Source: Littorina saxatilis (taxonomy: Eukaryota > Mollusca > Gastropoda > Littorinimorpha > Littorinidae). From it: a DNA stretch of 64,000 bases. Of this stretch, positions 13,301-23,915 are shown in pieces. The stretch is from NCBI RefSeq assembly GCF_037325665.1, contig NC_090254.1:39135647-39199646 (forward strand). Direction: 5' to 3'. The position numbers were made by a program, and so were the translations under genes. Within the stretch, counting starts at the first letter, position 1. Each line of letters begins with the position of its first letter. The notes beneath the pieces are model-generated. The model saw only the letters and a list, made by a program, of their open reading frames with translations. It was not told the DNA's origin and ran no database searches.

Positions 13301-14987
13301 TACGCCATTCCTCGTATCTGTAAGTCTTGCTACATTTGTCGTCCTTCGGTTTCTGTACAATAGAATAGGATACGATTTATAACAATCAAACCTCAGAAAG
13401 TGATTGCAATTTAATTTTGAATTTGTTTTCTTGTATGATACTAAAACGGCGGTTATCATCACATTGTGATGATAGTTTTGTATTCGTGGGTTCTTTTGGG
13501 TGTTTTTTATTTTGTTAAATTGTTTTTTGTTTTGTGTTTTTTTTTGTTTGTTAATTACACAAAACACCTTTCCCCGACAGCATGATGTGGTTGGCCCACA
13601 GCGTCTAGAGCGGGCCGGTGACTGTCTGTTGTCGGGGTTCCTGCTTTCTTTTCTTGTGAGTTTTGGCCCGACTTTTGCTATCTTCGTTATTCATATTATC
13701 TTCTTCCTTTTTTGTTTTAAAACCTTATTGGTGTGATTGTCTGCGAAGCTGCGTGCGAGAGGTTCTCCCTCATCCTATAGAAAACGCTGTGAAACATTTC
13801 AGATGCTTACTTTGAGGAAACGAAAGGAAACGTGACGATGACAATGACAGCGCTGAGTGAGGCGGACATAGACGCTGCGACGGCAGACTTGCTGGCAGGC
13901 TACAAGGAGCAGATCATTGAAGTCCCGTACGAAAAAGAACGCCTGGATTCGTGGGACCAGTCTTACGTGAGAACCCACTCAAATGCCTTTAATTACTGTT
14001 ACACAACAATACAATACAATAATTCTTTATTATCTCAAAAGAGAAATAACATTGTGGCTGACTTCATAATAACATTGAAACACATCAATACAAACAACAA
14101 TGACACATACACACATCATGCATTCCCTTACTTATAAAGCTTTGTTTAATTTATCAAAAACTAGATGATTACCTGCTTCGCCGGGTACCCGCTTCGCCGC
14201 GAAGAAGTAGAGCCGAATACCAGGCTGCGCCTGGGACCCGGCTTTGCCGGGTGTACGCCGGCTTTGCCGGCGCACGAAGGAAAGGAGATAAACGCGCAAA
14301 ACACTGGAGACCTTCTAAAAATAGTAACGTGCAGTGACCTTCTAAAAATAGTAACGGAATGGGAATATCCGCGCGCCATACGAAGGAAGGGAGGTAAACG
14401 CTGAAAACACTGGAGAAGATAAGGAAGAGTTACTGGTAGTGGATCCAGACAAAAAAAAACAAAATCGGTTCAGCGCTGCGCGCTGAGAGCACGTGTTGAA
14501 ATATCTCATCGACCAGGTTGTGTCCCGGGTGTACCTGAATATGGCCACCAAATTTGAAACGGATCCATCGAGAACCTTGGCCGCGCATCGCGAACAGACA
14601 GACAGACACAAGTCGTATATATATATACTAGAATGAATACCCGCTTCGCCGGGTAGCCGGCTTCGCCGGGAAGAAGTACTTAGAGCCGTACGCCGGCTTC
14701 GCCGGGTCCGAACAATGGACCCGCCAAGCTTAGGTCCCTCCCAGATTCGTGGAATGGGAACAGCACGAAAATGATTCAGTGGCCATAATGCCATTCCTGA
14801 CCATATCGAGTCCCATCCTTGTCGACGAATGTAACCGTGTTAATCACCTTTGGAGGCGAACTCCACTCAAACAGGACTGAGCAAGTTATGGCTTCTAAAA
14901 GGAAGGCCAGTACATAAATTTACACAAAAGCCGCCAGACCACATCACAAACAGAACTGAACAATGCACAGGTGTTGCTCACATAGAG

Positions 14988-15018
<31 letters not shown>

Positions 15019-18000
15019 GAGAAGCCGTATCTATAGAGAGATAGATGACAGTGTATTTTTCGCGTGGCTATAAATTGATTCGACCTTTGCACTTTTACAG
15101 TGAGGATAATTTACGGGTCCAATTTACGTTCTGGACACTGCGTTGACCTTCTAAAAATAGTAACAGTAACAGAACGCCGGGAATATCCGAAGACGCTCCA
15201 CTCACACTATAGTGCACCATTACGAAGGAAGGGAGGTAAACGCTGAAAACCTGGAGAATATGAGAAGATAAGGAAGAGTTACTTATAATGGTGAAATGAA
15301 CACAAAAACCAAAATCGATTCAGCGCTGCGCGCTGAGAGCACGTGTTGAAATATCTCATCGATGATATTGTGTCCGGGGTGTAGCTGAATACGGTGTCCA
15401 AATTTGAAAAAGATCCACCGAGAACTTTGGCTTTGGTGTGTCGGTATGGGGGCCCGGGTAGCTGAGGTGGAACCAAAATAGCTGAGGTGGAACCAAAATC
15501 GGTTCAGCGCTGCGCGCTGAGAGCACGTGTTGAAATATCGACCAGGTTGTGTCCTGTACCGGGTCAACCTGAATATGCCCACCAAATTTGAAGCAGATCC
15601 ATCGAGAACTTTGGCCGTGCATGGCGAATACACAAATACACAGATACACAGACACACAGACACACACACACACACACAGACAGACACAAGTCGTATATAT
15701 ATATAGATATAGATGTCTTGTATAGTTGAACTGCTTCGTGTCCTGTGTAAAAGGGGGGAAAATAAACATATCTTTAAGGTGACCAAACTAAGGTTCGAGC
15801 AGCAGTGAATCAATTATTGCAAAGCGCTAGGCATGTTTTCTTGCTTTGGATTTGTTTGTTTGTTCCTTGTTGTTGTTGTTTTCTTCTTCTTCTTTTTCTT
15901 TTTCTTTTTTTCTTCTTCTTCTTCTTCTTTCAGGGGACAGTTTCTTGGTAACATTTTGTCATAAGATCTAAAAAGCAAAGGGAAGTAGGCACTCCAAATG
16001 TAGACAGTGAGAGATAAGCTGGACCAGTCTCCTAGCTGACACCTGAGAGCAATGAACAAACCACTTTAATCCCCAAAACGAGCTCCACATTTTTAGATCA
16101 TTTGATTTTGATTTAATGATCGATGTCGTTTTTGTTAGGGGAGATGTAAATAGATTTGGGCCAATGGTGGGACATCCTCAATGCTTTCTTTAATGACAAT
16201 TGTATTTGATACTGTTTGGGTTTTCTGCAGATTCACCAGACTGTTGCTACTTGCCGAGCAGCCCATGTGGACGTGACCTTCAACTTTAGCCTTGGCACTT
16301 TGACCGTCCGAGGTCACCGTGACGATGTACATGTCAACCTCCTTCACAACCTGTTCAGGGAGGCCGAAGATGATCTTCACGAGAGGGAGAACGCTCATCT
16401 GGCTTCTTGGCAGGTTGGTCGCAGTAAACTTCTTCTTCTTCTGCGTTCGATGGCCGTCATATCGTCAGGTCGGTGGCTGCCATGAACTCCGCAGTCTTCT
16501 GCAGTTCGGCAGCGGTTCCCCAGAGCTTGGTGCCCAGGCTGGTGTCTAATTCTGGCCAGTAGTGTGGTTGTGCTGTTTGTAGAATGTGCTCAGGGGGTTT
16601 GCTCGTCTGAGCCACAATCACATTGGGCTGTGTCACTGAGTCCCAGTCTCTTGATGTGGGTTTTTTCAGCCCACAGTGCATGACCAGTGCGCAGGAGAAG
16701 AATGGTGCACATGGTCTGGCTCCTCCTGTCCAGCGTATTGATTTGGTCTTCCTGTGGTTGCAGTAAACTGGTTTCATCCTAGTCAGGCAATAGTTTGATT
16801 GGGCTTTCACCACCAAAATTATCACCGCCAGATTCGCACACCTCAAACTCATCCTCAGGGGCACTGTTCATGGAAATTGCCACTGGAGTTTGAAGAGAAA
16901 GAAATGCATGGATAACATCGGGGCAAATATAGAGACAGCATCATTAGAGTTATACCAGCTGCTCCATCCACGTGGCCGCCCCTCATCACATCAGGTCCCG
17001 AACTAATTACCTTAAAGGCTGACATAGTCCTATTTAATTAGTTTAATTACTTCCAGGGCTTTTCCCATCGTTGCGGGGATGTATAAATTAAGCTTCCTGC
17101 AAAGTTTTAGGTTTGAAGTCCTTACCAATTACGAGAAATAATTAATTCTTTATTGCATTGTTTAGCAACAGTTCTCCAGGACTTGGGCTATTTTTAGACC
17201 GTTGACGTCACTTCGTGACGTTTCATAAACCAAAGATGGCGTTTGAGACTGTTCTGTTTACATTCGACACTATCAACACCACTTTGCAATACTGAAATAA
17301 TTTTTTCTGTGTTCGAAAGCTACAGCCAATCGTTATTATATCCCCTTAGGTACAGTTTTATAACATTATTGGCACATGTAAACAATATGAATTAATTAAT
17401 GAACGCTACGAATATGGCAGCCTTTAAAAGCCGACATGGAAGTCTATCAGTCTCGGCGAAAGGGAGAAATCTTTCTATCTTGGGTTCTTTACGTCAAGAC
17501 AGTGTGCTGATTGCGTTAGAACATTTTAAAAGATGGTATGTTGGTCCATTATGGCATAAGCTTACCACACACAGCCTTCAGCCCAAGAACGTGGTCACGG
17601 ACAATGTCAATTACATTTTTGCGGGAGAAGCGATTTGACAAACCGCACAAGGTTTATGTGTGTATATATAGATAGGCATCTGTGAGATAGCTGTTTTTGA
17701 CTGTTTCTATCCTAATCTGCAACAAAAAGACAAATCGTAGCTACAGCAATGCTGTGACCTGCGCTTCATCTTTAAACTAGGCACATCGGAGTTCGTCTGT
17801 ATGGATGTCTCTTCCCAAGAAATGGTGTGTCTTGTTGATAGTTACTGCTTACTTGTTTTGCGCGCTCTATTCCACATGACTTTGTCATTCTTTCTTTCTT
17901 CTAGTGAGAACAAATGTGTGTTTGTTTGTAGCCTATGTGTGTTTCGCAGGTCCAGTGGAACTGGGTGGAGGTGGAACTGTTGGAGAACAAGCTGAAGCCT

Positions 18001-18974
18001 TACGATGAGCTGAATAACTACAGGATAGAAAAAGCTTACAGGTACTTTGATATGGTTAATTATTTCTATAGAATAAATATGAGCTGAACACATACTTAAA
18101 ATGTTGGTCAGAGTGTAAGAAGGCGTCACCAGACAACTTCTCTAAACTGATTTCTGCAGTTCTATATCTTTAATGTTTTACTGACAATTCGTCAGTGCAG
18201 ATCAATAACCACTGACATTCCGCGGACAATAGCGCAGTGCTTCTCTCTATTTTTGTTTCAGAGCACAAGCCTCCAATGCAATCATATTCGACAAAAACAA
18301 GACGGCGTTCCAAATCAACTTCGAGACAATGACAGAAGTTCCGGAACTTATTGGGCCGCCAGGCTCCACTGGCGATACCGGAGACGCTCTGAAAGTTGTT
18401 AGGCAGGACGTACTCACTGGTAAATAAAATTTACAGGAATGAAAGTTTGGAGAAAAAAAAATCAGGAGGAAAAAGAGAAGTCCCAGAAAATATGGGCATT
18501 TTTATTTTTTTATTTTTGACGTAGTTCGAAGCCACTGCATGCTCAGAAATGCAAAAATTCCACACATCTATAAAATTGCCAGCACTCCTTATCTAATTCT
18601 AAGTGTAGTTTTAAGAATACGCAATAAATCAAGAAATATATTCGGGGATATCCAGTTTCAAAACCGAGAATTTCGTGCCTGCATTTATAAAAGGGAATCA
18701 CTGTCGTTTATTGAGTGTACACGTTCTGCTCCATAAGTTAACGGTTGTTGTTGTTTTGTTGTTTCTTCAAGTCGCCAGTGCAGCTAAAATCGCAGCTATA
18801 GCTAGGAAAGACTATAGGGATGACTAATCACTATGTTGATGGAAATTAAGCGGTTAAGTTTTCCATTGACAAAATCCCATCCGCTATTGATAATTGTATG
18901 ACAATGCATAAGTTCAGCAAGGTTAGTGTGTCCAATATTCATTTCAGTAGTTCGCAGAAAAGTTGAGTCAGTAA

Positions 18975-19025
<51 letters not shown>

Positions 19026-19223
19026 ATTTTATTTTGTTAATTTCATTTTCTTAATGAATGTCCGTGTAGATATACAGTCAAACACGCTTAAGCCGAACTC
19101 GCCCGGGGAATGAAAAATCGTTTCGCTTATCCGAGTTCGGATAAGCCAAACCTTTTCCGAGAAATTAACGTGCAGTTCGGCTTAAGCGAGTTTTGTCAGG
19201 ATAAGTTGTAAAATCACTTGGAA

Positions 19224-19265
<42 letters not shown>

Positions 19266-19268
19266 CGT

Positions 19269-19332
<64 letters not shown>

Positions 19333-22300
19333 TGTTTAAATGAATAAGATCAAAACAGTGACAAGTTACAAGTGCTTTCTTCAGTGGGGCTTTATTAATA
19401 CCTCAAAGCCAACTGTAAAAATAAATGGTGAAAACAGTGACACATCTCAGAAACAAAACCAAAGATTCCACAAGCAACTACGCTTTTGTTAAAAGGATTT
19501 CAAGTAAATCATAATAAATGTAATGTTTAATGAAACCCTCTCCATTAAAGAAAGAAAAGAAACAAAATTAGACAATTTGTCTCTGTGGTCATAAATCAAG
19601 ATCAAATCTCCGTAAACATAGATTGTAGGCAAATGTTTTGTTTCGCTGCATGTTTATTGTGGTTTGATCTTCACCACTCGCTCAAAATGAGCACATACAT
19701 TCCTCAGGTAGATTTGCTCTTCACAAAGATCTCTTCCTTCTACACGTCATCAGTTTCCCCGCATACTCAAAAACAGGTGACGTGTTCGTTTCCGTAGGAT
19801 AATTATAGCCGTGACGAAATATGTTTATCTTCCTGACGTGTTTTTCAAACAACAACAAAAAGAAAAAAAGTCTCTCCGACAGTGTTTAGAGTTTGGCTTA
19901 TGTGTCAAAATCATGTTTGAGATGTCCGTGTTTGAGTTAGCTATTTTTTGACATAGTTTGGCTTATCCGAATTAGAAATAGTCTTACAAAGAAGGGGGTC
20001 TGGCGGGGAATTGGTTTTGGTTTCAGATATCCGATTTTTTTGCTTAAGCGTGTTTCCTTTAGGCGAGTGCGGCTGTATATGTATCAGACCTGAGAACCCA
20101 TACAATTTCGCCGTATTTTGTTCGCCTTTTTGTCTAAAATACGATCAGTACGGTCGGCTGAACAAAATTACGACGAGGAAAGTTCCTAGACTACTTTTCT
20201 TCACGAGCGCATCCGTGTCATTCCTGTCTATTTACTGGGGCACTGTTTATTTTAATGATTACAAATAACTTGATAACTCGGCATTTGATCAATGATTACA
20301 GCTTTTGTAAATAAACATTGAAAGAAGCATTTGTTTTAAATGTATTGGTACACTTAATTAACGGTGCAACGGACCCGTACCCGTACAAAGCATGTTTGAA
20401 TCATCGATGTTGTGTGGAGTACACTCATGCTTCTGAAAATACGCCAAGTTTGTTTGAGGATACTCTAAAAACTAAACAGGGGTTCCCAGGTCTGATGTAT
20501 ACATGTGTAATTAGAGCAGTGCCTCTCTGGGCGAGGGCTGGTTGAATTAAAAAAAAACTTGGTTTTATTGCTTATGCTACAACTCTCTTAAAGTAACATT
20601 TGATTTGATTTGATTTGATTTGTTTTGTCACAGAGCTGGCACTGGACTCCCCACCCCCCGAGAACTGGAATCCAATGAAGGAACACCTGGATGTCATCAA
20701 GCTCAGCCCCACCTCTACGGAGTACAAATCAGTGGCGCGAGACTTCATGGCCACAATCTCCTCAGATGTTAGCTCGGACATGAGTGTTGCGCAGGCGTCA
20801 CAGCTGGTACAGATATTGTCGGTATGTAGTCAGTTTATCTTCGCGTACGTCGAAAGCCTGTCCTTTATTGGGCGAAGTCGACTACTAGCTATACGCGAAA
20901 TATACTTATCAAAGCTGGCCGCACGAAGCTTTAGCACTGAATTTTCGGTAAAAACAAAAAATAAAAAAATCGCAAAGTCTTCGCGAAGTCGACTTCTGGC
21001 TCAATAAAGGACCGCCTTCAAACGATTTGCGGTAATATGACAATAACAATTCATTCTAATTGCACCGAAACGCAGAATATATAAGGTTGTACTCTATTTC
21101 ATCGTAGGCTTACATACGTGAGACTGAGAGAGACCACCCATGTCGTAATTTATTCACTAAGCTTACTTACACGTGTGTAGGATTATATCATGCAAAGTAA
21201 GATCGTGTCAAACTACAGTCTGGCAGGAAAATAACTTTCCTCTGCTCATGATGACAAAGTCACCAAGACAAACTTCATTCTCGGACACTTTAGCGTTGCG
21301 GTTTTCTCCACTGAGAAGAATGTTGGGAACTTATACGTGACGCTATACTTTTTAGAGTGACGTCTTTTTGTCTTGAGGTCAAAGATTTGGGAAGATATCG
21401 AGATTCCATAAGCCGCGGCTTTAATTTGGTACGGAACGCGGATCGTATCAACTGATGCGTCAAATTTATGCATCCAAAACCAAGAATTTAATGCATCATT
21501 TTCACAATTTGATGCATCGTTTGGATGCATCAGAATTTTCGGGTTTTCCCGGAAAGTGCCGAGCAAAAAGCAAAATTTGAACCGGAATACGAAGCGAAAC
21601 GAACGTCGGAAAACGAAAGTTTGAGTCGAAGGTCAAGGGCGTCAAAACTTCGTGTGCACAGAAAACAAACCACAAACAAAACAAAAAATGCCTTAAAATG
21701 CATAATGCCGTGACTTTGACTTGTTCCCTATTTAATGGTATGTTGTACGTTTATTTTTGTTTTATCTAACCAATCTGTTGGGGTCCTGATTTGGCCTATT
21801 ATGGTCCGCTGGACCCGAAAAGCAACAGCTAACTAACTAACTAACCAATCTGTTTATATTCGTCAAAATGTAATTTCAAGTTTTTCCGTGCTCAGGCATT
21901 TCTTACGGAAAGACCGGAAATGAATGATCTTTCGCATGCATACAAAACCGAAAGTGATGCATCAAAATGATGCATCAAAATGATGCATCATTTTCTAAAA
22001 GGATGCATCATTTTCGTATCGGATGCATCAGTTTTGGAAAATGATGCATCCTTTTTGAAAATGATGCATCCTTTTGTGAAAATGATGCATCAAATTGTGA
22101 AAATGATGCATCAAATCTTGGTTTTGGATGCATCAATTTGATGCATCAGTTGATACGATCCGCGTTCCGTAATATGGACGCTTCGACTCCGGGACGTTTG
22201 CAGCAGAGGACACGCAAGTGCAGACTATGTGATAAACAGAATACTACATGGCTTGCTGTGTGATACATGGTTTACACGCGGGTTTTTTTTTTTCTTCAAA

Positions 22301-22777
22301 TATCAAATACGCGCCCTACTTGCTTCAACTTAGTAGGCTTATTATTGTATCATGATTGTTTTTGAATAAATAACATGTTCTTTAAACCCGTACACAAAAC
22401 GCATTACTGGCATGCTTCTATTGCGTTTTGCTAATAATGCCTAATAATTCATCTTGCCTTGTCATCCTGAAACTCTCCTTTAGATCCAGCGAGTGCAGAA
22501 CCTGACGGTGTACAAGCAGTACATGGCGCTCAAGAAGCAAATGAAGGCGAAGTACCGGCAAGACACGATGGTGGAAAAGAGACCATTGTGGCACGGCACA
22601 AGGGAGGATGTTGTAGACAGCATCATCAAGTATGGATTCAACAGAAGCTATTGCCAGAGTAAGTACCACCACATCGTTAAATATTCGCAGCACAGCAACA
22701 TTACATGTCGGTGTGTGTGTGTGTGTGTTCCATTCAAATTGAATAGAACGTTATTATCTGAATTTAACAAACAGAAA

Positions 22778-22808
<31 letters not shown>

Positions 22809-22827
22809 GTGTGTGTGTGTGCGTACG

Positions 22828-22891
<64 letters not shown>

Positions 22892-23584
22892 TGCGTGTGT
22901 GTGTGTGTGTGTGTGTGTGTTGCGGATGGGATTCGTTTGTGTCCTCTTGTGATTTAGGTAGGATTGTAGTTGTTTTGAATAATGCCATAATGAAGCTGAA
23001 AATGGATGGGTCGTCTGGTGATTTGGCTATGCTTGTGTCGTTTACTGACGGTGGTGTCATTTTGAGGTTGCGATGCGTTAAATTATTTTATATTTTCTAA
23101 GCAACGATACACTAGTGACATGTTTGTTTTTGTTGCAAATGCATTTTGCATAATCATATAGCGCTCTAGGCTTTGAAAACGTGTTATTCAAATTCAAAGG
23201 AATGTTATTTACCTTCGGTCAATATCTAGTGTTTGCTTAATTTTTAAACACTAAGATTGTATCCTGTGTGAAACTGGTATCTTCTTTTCTTCGATCGCAG
23301 GATCCAAATATGGATCGGCAGTGTACTTTGCAAAAACGGCCAAATACTCCAGCGCAGAGAAGTACGCTAAGAAGAACGCGAAAGGCGAGAGGAACATGTT
23401 CTACTGCAAAGTGCTGGTGGGGCGACGTGTTGAAGGGAAGGACGGGATGCGCTTCCTGCCCAAGCCTGGGAGCGACGACGACTACGACTGCGCTGTTGAC
23501 GACGTGGACGACCCCAAGATCTTTGTCGTCTTTAAAGACGCACAGGCCTACCCTGAATACAGAATCGTCTTCAAGGACGTCTGA
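2572..23584 (+). CDS. PARP14: PARP14-like mono-ADP-ribosyltransferase (macroPARP), 18 exons
   Basis: Coding exons: 2572-2574, 3626-4523, 4861-5103, 6380-6604, 7296-7532, 8289-9884, 10549-10640, 11088-11354, 11622-11849, 12412-12478, 12912-12965, 13803-13966, 16231-16413, 17950-18041, 18262-18419, 20634-20821, 22484-22658, 23301-23584. All junctions are AG/GT and the phases match; the sum is 5154 bases, giving 1717 residues plus a TGA stop. Domain order: disordered N-terminus, RRM-like repeats, large charged region, macro, linker, WWE, PARP catalytic. The family transfers ADP-ribose from NAD+ to proteins or nucleic acids and acts in antiviral and stress responses. The ATG sits directly against the first donor, so exon 1 supplies only Met. 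Vertebrate PARP14 has three macro domains; only one is seen here. No clear AATAAA was noticed in the 800 bases after the stop. Co-orthology with PARP10/14/15 is not resolved. Confidence 0.9.
3135..3543 (-). mobile_element. tRNA-derived SINE (Arg-CCT-like head, GAA tail), full length
   Basis: On the - strand a tRNA-like head (GGCGCAGTGGTAAGAC, GAGTTCGAATCCC) is followed by a conserved body (CGTGGGAGTTTCAGCCC) and a (GAA)n tail. Flanking repeat CATTACCT lies at 3127-3134 and 3544-3551. It sits in intron 1 of the PARP14-like gene. Confidence 0.85.
3626..4523 (+). CDS. PARP14: PARP14-like exon 2: acidic start and Ser/Pro/Gln-rich disordered N-terminus
   Basis: This exon encodes residues 2-300. 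It opens with an acidic run ([12 protein letters not shown], then EGEEE) and continues as low-complexity Ser/Thr/Pro/Gln sequence without a recognisable fold. It is open throughout and ends in phase 1 at GAAAG before GTTGGT. I know of no comparable 300-residue lead in vertebrate PARP14, so it is probably lineage-specific. A role as a flexible tether or phosphorylation target is inference from composition only. Confidence 0.8.
4861..7532 (+). CDS. PARP14: PARP14-like exons 3-5: tandem RRM-like RNA-binding repeats
   Basis: Exons 4861-5103, 6380-6604 and 7296-7532 encode residues 301-535. Each contains an RRM-like beta-alpha-beta start ([31 protein letters not shown]), then a helix and a YVTFEDPQG-type strand ([19 protein letters not shown]). 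All three exons are phase 1 at both ends, so each could be lost or duplicated without a frameshift. The last strand of each RRM lies at the start of the following exon. RNA binding is inferred from the family; I did not see perfect RNP1/RNP2 aromatic consensus. Confidence 0.8.
5475..5791 (+). mobile_element. tRNA-derived SINE (CCGGCACGGTTGGCC head, AAAC tail), full length
   Basis: Head TTGGCCTAGTGGTAAGGCGT and GGTTCGAACCCGGG give A- and B-box-like parts. The body includes GGCATTATGGGGTTAGTGC and the tail is (AAAC)n. Flanking repeat CATGTTCC at 5464-5471 and 5792-5799. Other copies: 34758-35072, 45633-45934, 48077-48131. Confidence 0.88.
5845..6065 (-). mobile_element. LINE fragment encoding an RNase H C-terminus
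   Basis: The - strand reads [20 protein letters not shown], the RNase H signature found in I/Jockey/R1-type LINEs, in about 70 codons. No reverse transcriptase remains nearby. It lies in intron 3 of the PARP14-like gene, beside a SINE. Confidence 0.7.
6185..6335. repeat. Dispersed repeat shared with 59165-59320
   Basis: GCTGGGTCGAAATATCTGTG to AACGTTCCAACAACATACCT. It lies between a LINE fragment and exon 4 of the PARP14-like gene. Confidence 0.6.
7558..7780 (+). repeat. TCTG / CA / CT microsatellite
   Basis: Successive (TCTG)n, (CA)n and (CT)n runs begin shortly after the exon 5 donor of the PARP14-like gene. Confidence 0.9.
8289..9884 (+). CDS. PARP14: PARP14-like exon 6: large charged, KH-like/coiled region
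   Basis: A single 1596-base exon encodes residues 536-1067. It starts by completing the third RRM-like unit ([13 protein letters not shown]). The rest is rich in Lys and Glu, with repeated beta-alpha segments such as [18 protein letters not shown]. Structural models of human PARP14 place several KH-like domains in the equivalent position, so the same is inferred here. The exon ends at CCAAAAG before GTAGTAGG, directly followed by (TG)n. Its last part is duplicated at 10062-10151. Confidence 0.8.
9912..10320 (+). repeat. Two (TG)n tracts flanking a duplicated exon end
   Basis: (TG)n at about 9912-10061 and 10151-10320, with (CG) and (TATG) interruptions, surround the copy of the exon 6 end at 10062-10151. 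Apparent Cys-Val or His-Thr reading frames here are microsatellite artefacts. Confidence 0.9.
10062..10151 (+). repeat. Duplicated copy of the 3' end of PARP14-like exon 6
   Basis: The segment parallels 9827-9913: AAAAGCAGAAGA, then CCATGGACCAAAAGGTA. The reading frame ([19 protein letters not shown]) and the splice donor are preserved, but the upstream side is (TG)n ending GTGTGAG. It could be a cryptic exon or inert intronic duplicate. Confidence 0.8.
10549..11849 (+). CDS. PARP14: PARP14-like exons 7-9: macro domain
   Basis: Exons 10549-10640, 11088-11354 and 11622-11849 encode residues 1068-1263. Macro-domain hallmarks are seen in order: SDITKEE then HILVNSSN (the ADP-ribose-contacting loop), [17 protein letters not shown], and [15 protein letters not shown] (the phosphate loop). 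Length is normal for one macro domain. Macro domains of this family bind ADP-ribose, and some remove it; hydrolase activity cannot be judged from this sequence. The intron after exon 8 begins with a 5'-truncated SINE. Confidence 0.88.
11398..11512 (-). mobile_element. 5'-truncated SINE (GAA tail)
   Basis: CTTCTTCTTAGTTCATGAGC followed by TGAAACTCCCACGTTCACTC matches the body of the SINE at 3135-3543; the tRNA head is absent. It lies 44 bases after the exon 8 donor. Confidence 0.75.
12412..16413 (+). CDS. PARP14: PARP14-like exons 10-13: linker between macro and WWE
   Basis: Exons 12412-12478, 12912-12965, 13803-13966 and 16231-16413 encode residues 1264-1419. They join in phases 1, 1, 0 and 0 with no stop. 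The 54-base exon 11 ([15 protein letters not shown]) is the least certain: it fits by phase and both splice sites but is short. Exons 12-13 read like a KH-type fold ([16 protein letters not shown], then [18 protein letters not shown]) and resemble the region before WWE in PARP14. A LINE 3' end begins about 12 bases after the exon 13 donor. Confidence 0.7.
12972..13258 (+). repeat. CT-rich imperfect microsatellite
   Basis: Runs of CTCTCT, CCCTCCTT and TTTCTC with local tandem copies of about 24 bases. It starts just after exon 11 of the PARP14-like gene. Reading frames here are artefacts. Confidence 0.9.
14160..15715. repeat. Cluster of CTTCGCCGGG repeats in direct array
   Basis: At least three related units. 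Shared blocks are GGTTCAGCGCTGCGCGCTGA (14465, 15317, 15500), AACCTTGGCC or AACTTTGGCC stretches, and ends in (CAGACA)n then GTCGTATATATATA. Units start near ACCCGCTTCGCCGGGTA. They fill the intron between exons 12 and 13. Class not recognised. Confidence 0.6.
16425..16870 (-). mobile_element. LINE 3' end (degenerate ORF2 C-terminus, GAA tail)
   Basis: The - strand frame 16457-16864 reads [20 protein letters not shown] then [20 protein letters not shown], the Cys/His-rich tail seen after the RT in LINE ORF2 proteins. It then runs into CATCGAACGCAGAAGAAGAA. The tail abuts the donor of PARP14-like exon 13. Confidence 0.65.
17950..18419 (+). CDS. PARP14: PARP14-like exons 14-15: WWE domain
   Basis: Exons 17950-18041 and 18262-18419 encode residues 1420-1502. 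The WWE pattern is visible: VQWNWVE, then [17 protein letters not shown], then [22 protein letters not shown] domains bind ADP-ribose units or mediate protein contacts. The position directly before the catalytic domain matches PARP11/12/13/14. Confidence 0.85.
19073..20077. mobile_element. pogo/Tigger-like non-autonomous element
   Basis: Left end TACAGTCAAACACGCTTAAG then CCGAACTCGCCC; right end contains GCTTAAGCGTGTTT and GGCGAGTGCGGCTGTA, a rearranged inverted copy. TA flanks fit pogo-type insertion. Inside are (CT)n and (TG)n (19229-19330). No transposase ORF. In intron 15 of the PARP14-like gene. Confidence 0.5.
20085..20494. mobile_element. MITE with CAGACCTG ends, 6-bp TSD
   Basis: Left CAGACCTGAGAACCC and right GGGTTCCCAGGTCTG are inverted. 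Direct flanking repeat ATGTAT lies at 20079-20084 and 20495-20500. A shorter copy in the opposite sense is at 36229-36467. It lies next to the pogo-like element in intron 15. Confidence 0.8.
20634..23584 (+). CDS. PARP14: PARP14-like exons 16-18: PARP catalytic (ART) domain, H-Y-I triad
   Basis: Exons 20634-20821, 22484-22658 and 23301-23584 encode residues 1503-1717. The domain opens with PENWNPM and [11 protein letters not shown]. The NAD+-binding His is in [10 protein letters not shown], and the Tyr in [14 protein letters not shown]. The third triad position (Glu in PARP1, Ile in PARP10) falls on Ile of PKIFVVFKD. An H-Y-I triad predicts mono- rather than poly-ADP-ribosylation. The protein ends in [12 protein letters not shown] then TGA at 23582-23584. 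Confidence 0.92.
21430..22171. mobile_element. Inverted-repeat element built of TGATGCATCA palindromes
   Basis: Ends TACGGAACGCGGATCGTATC and GATACGATCCGCGTTCCGTA are inverted, extending imperfectly for about 85 bases, with TA at both outer edges. Inside the right arm, 10-bp palindromes TGATGCATCA or GATGCATC recur about a dozen times, spaced by TTTT-type runs. In intron 16 of the PARP14-like gene. No ORF. Confidence 0.75.
22710..22921 (+). repeat. (TG)n microsatellite
   Basis: Interrupted TG runs start 50 bases after the donor of PARP14-like exon 17. No coding meaning. Confidence 0.9.
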
Positions 23585-23639
23585 TTCTGGCGAGACGGCT
23601 CAGTCGTACATGTTTACGGATTGACCTGCAGGGCTGAGG

Positions 23640-23915
23640 TGAACAAACCGATAGAGGGTGCCACCTACACGGGAGAGAACAAACGGCAGGATCTGATTGG
23701 TTGAAATCACAACAAATCTCAATTTCAACCAATCCAACACTGCGGGTGCCTCCCGTTTGGGTGGTACCTTCCTCGTGCACAGGGCTGAGGTCCACGAAAC
23801 AAAACTGGGTGCCGGGTGGGAGCCAGCCGCGGGGGCTGATTGGTTACACTGAGATTTGTGGGGATTTCAACCAATCAAACCCCGCGGCTTCCTCCAACCC
23901 ACTTTCGCTTCGTAC
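23640..23915. repeat. Diverged tandem of an inverted-repeat unit after the PARP14-like stop
   Basis: GATTGGTTGAAATC (23695) faces TTTCAACCAATCC (23726), and GCTGATTGGTTACACTGAG (23838) faces TTTCAACCAATCAAAC (23864). Each pair encloses AAATCTCA-like DNA. The segment may lie in the 3' untranslated region. Confidence 0.5.

Noticed and set aside
12900-13323. Ser/Leu- or Arg/Glu-rich frames
   Set aside because: CT-rich microsatellite. The same applies at 36752-37137 and 37613-38166.
17399-17638. + strand frame of 79 codons in an intron of the PARP14-like gene
   Set aside because: It starts at an ATG but lacks a recognisable domain; likely chance.
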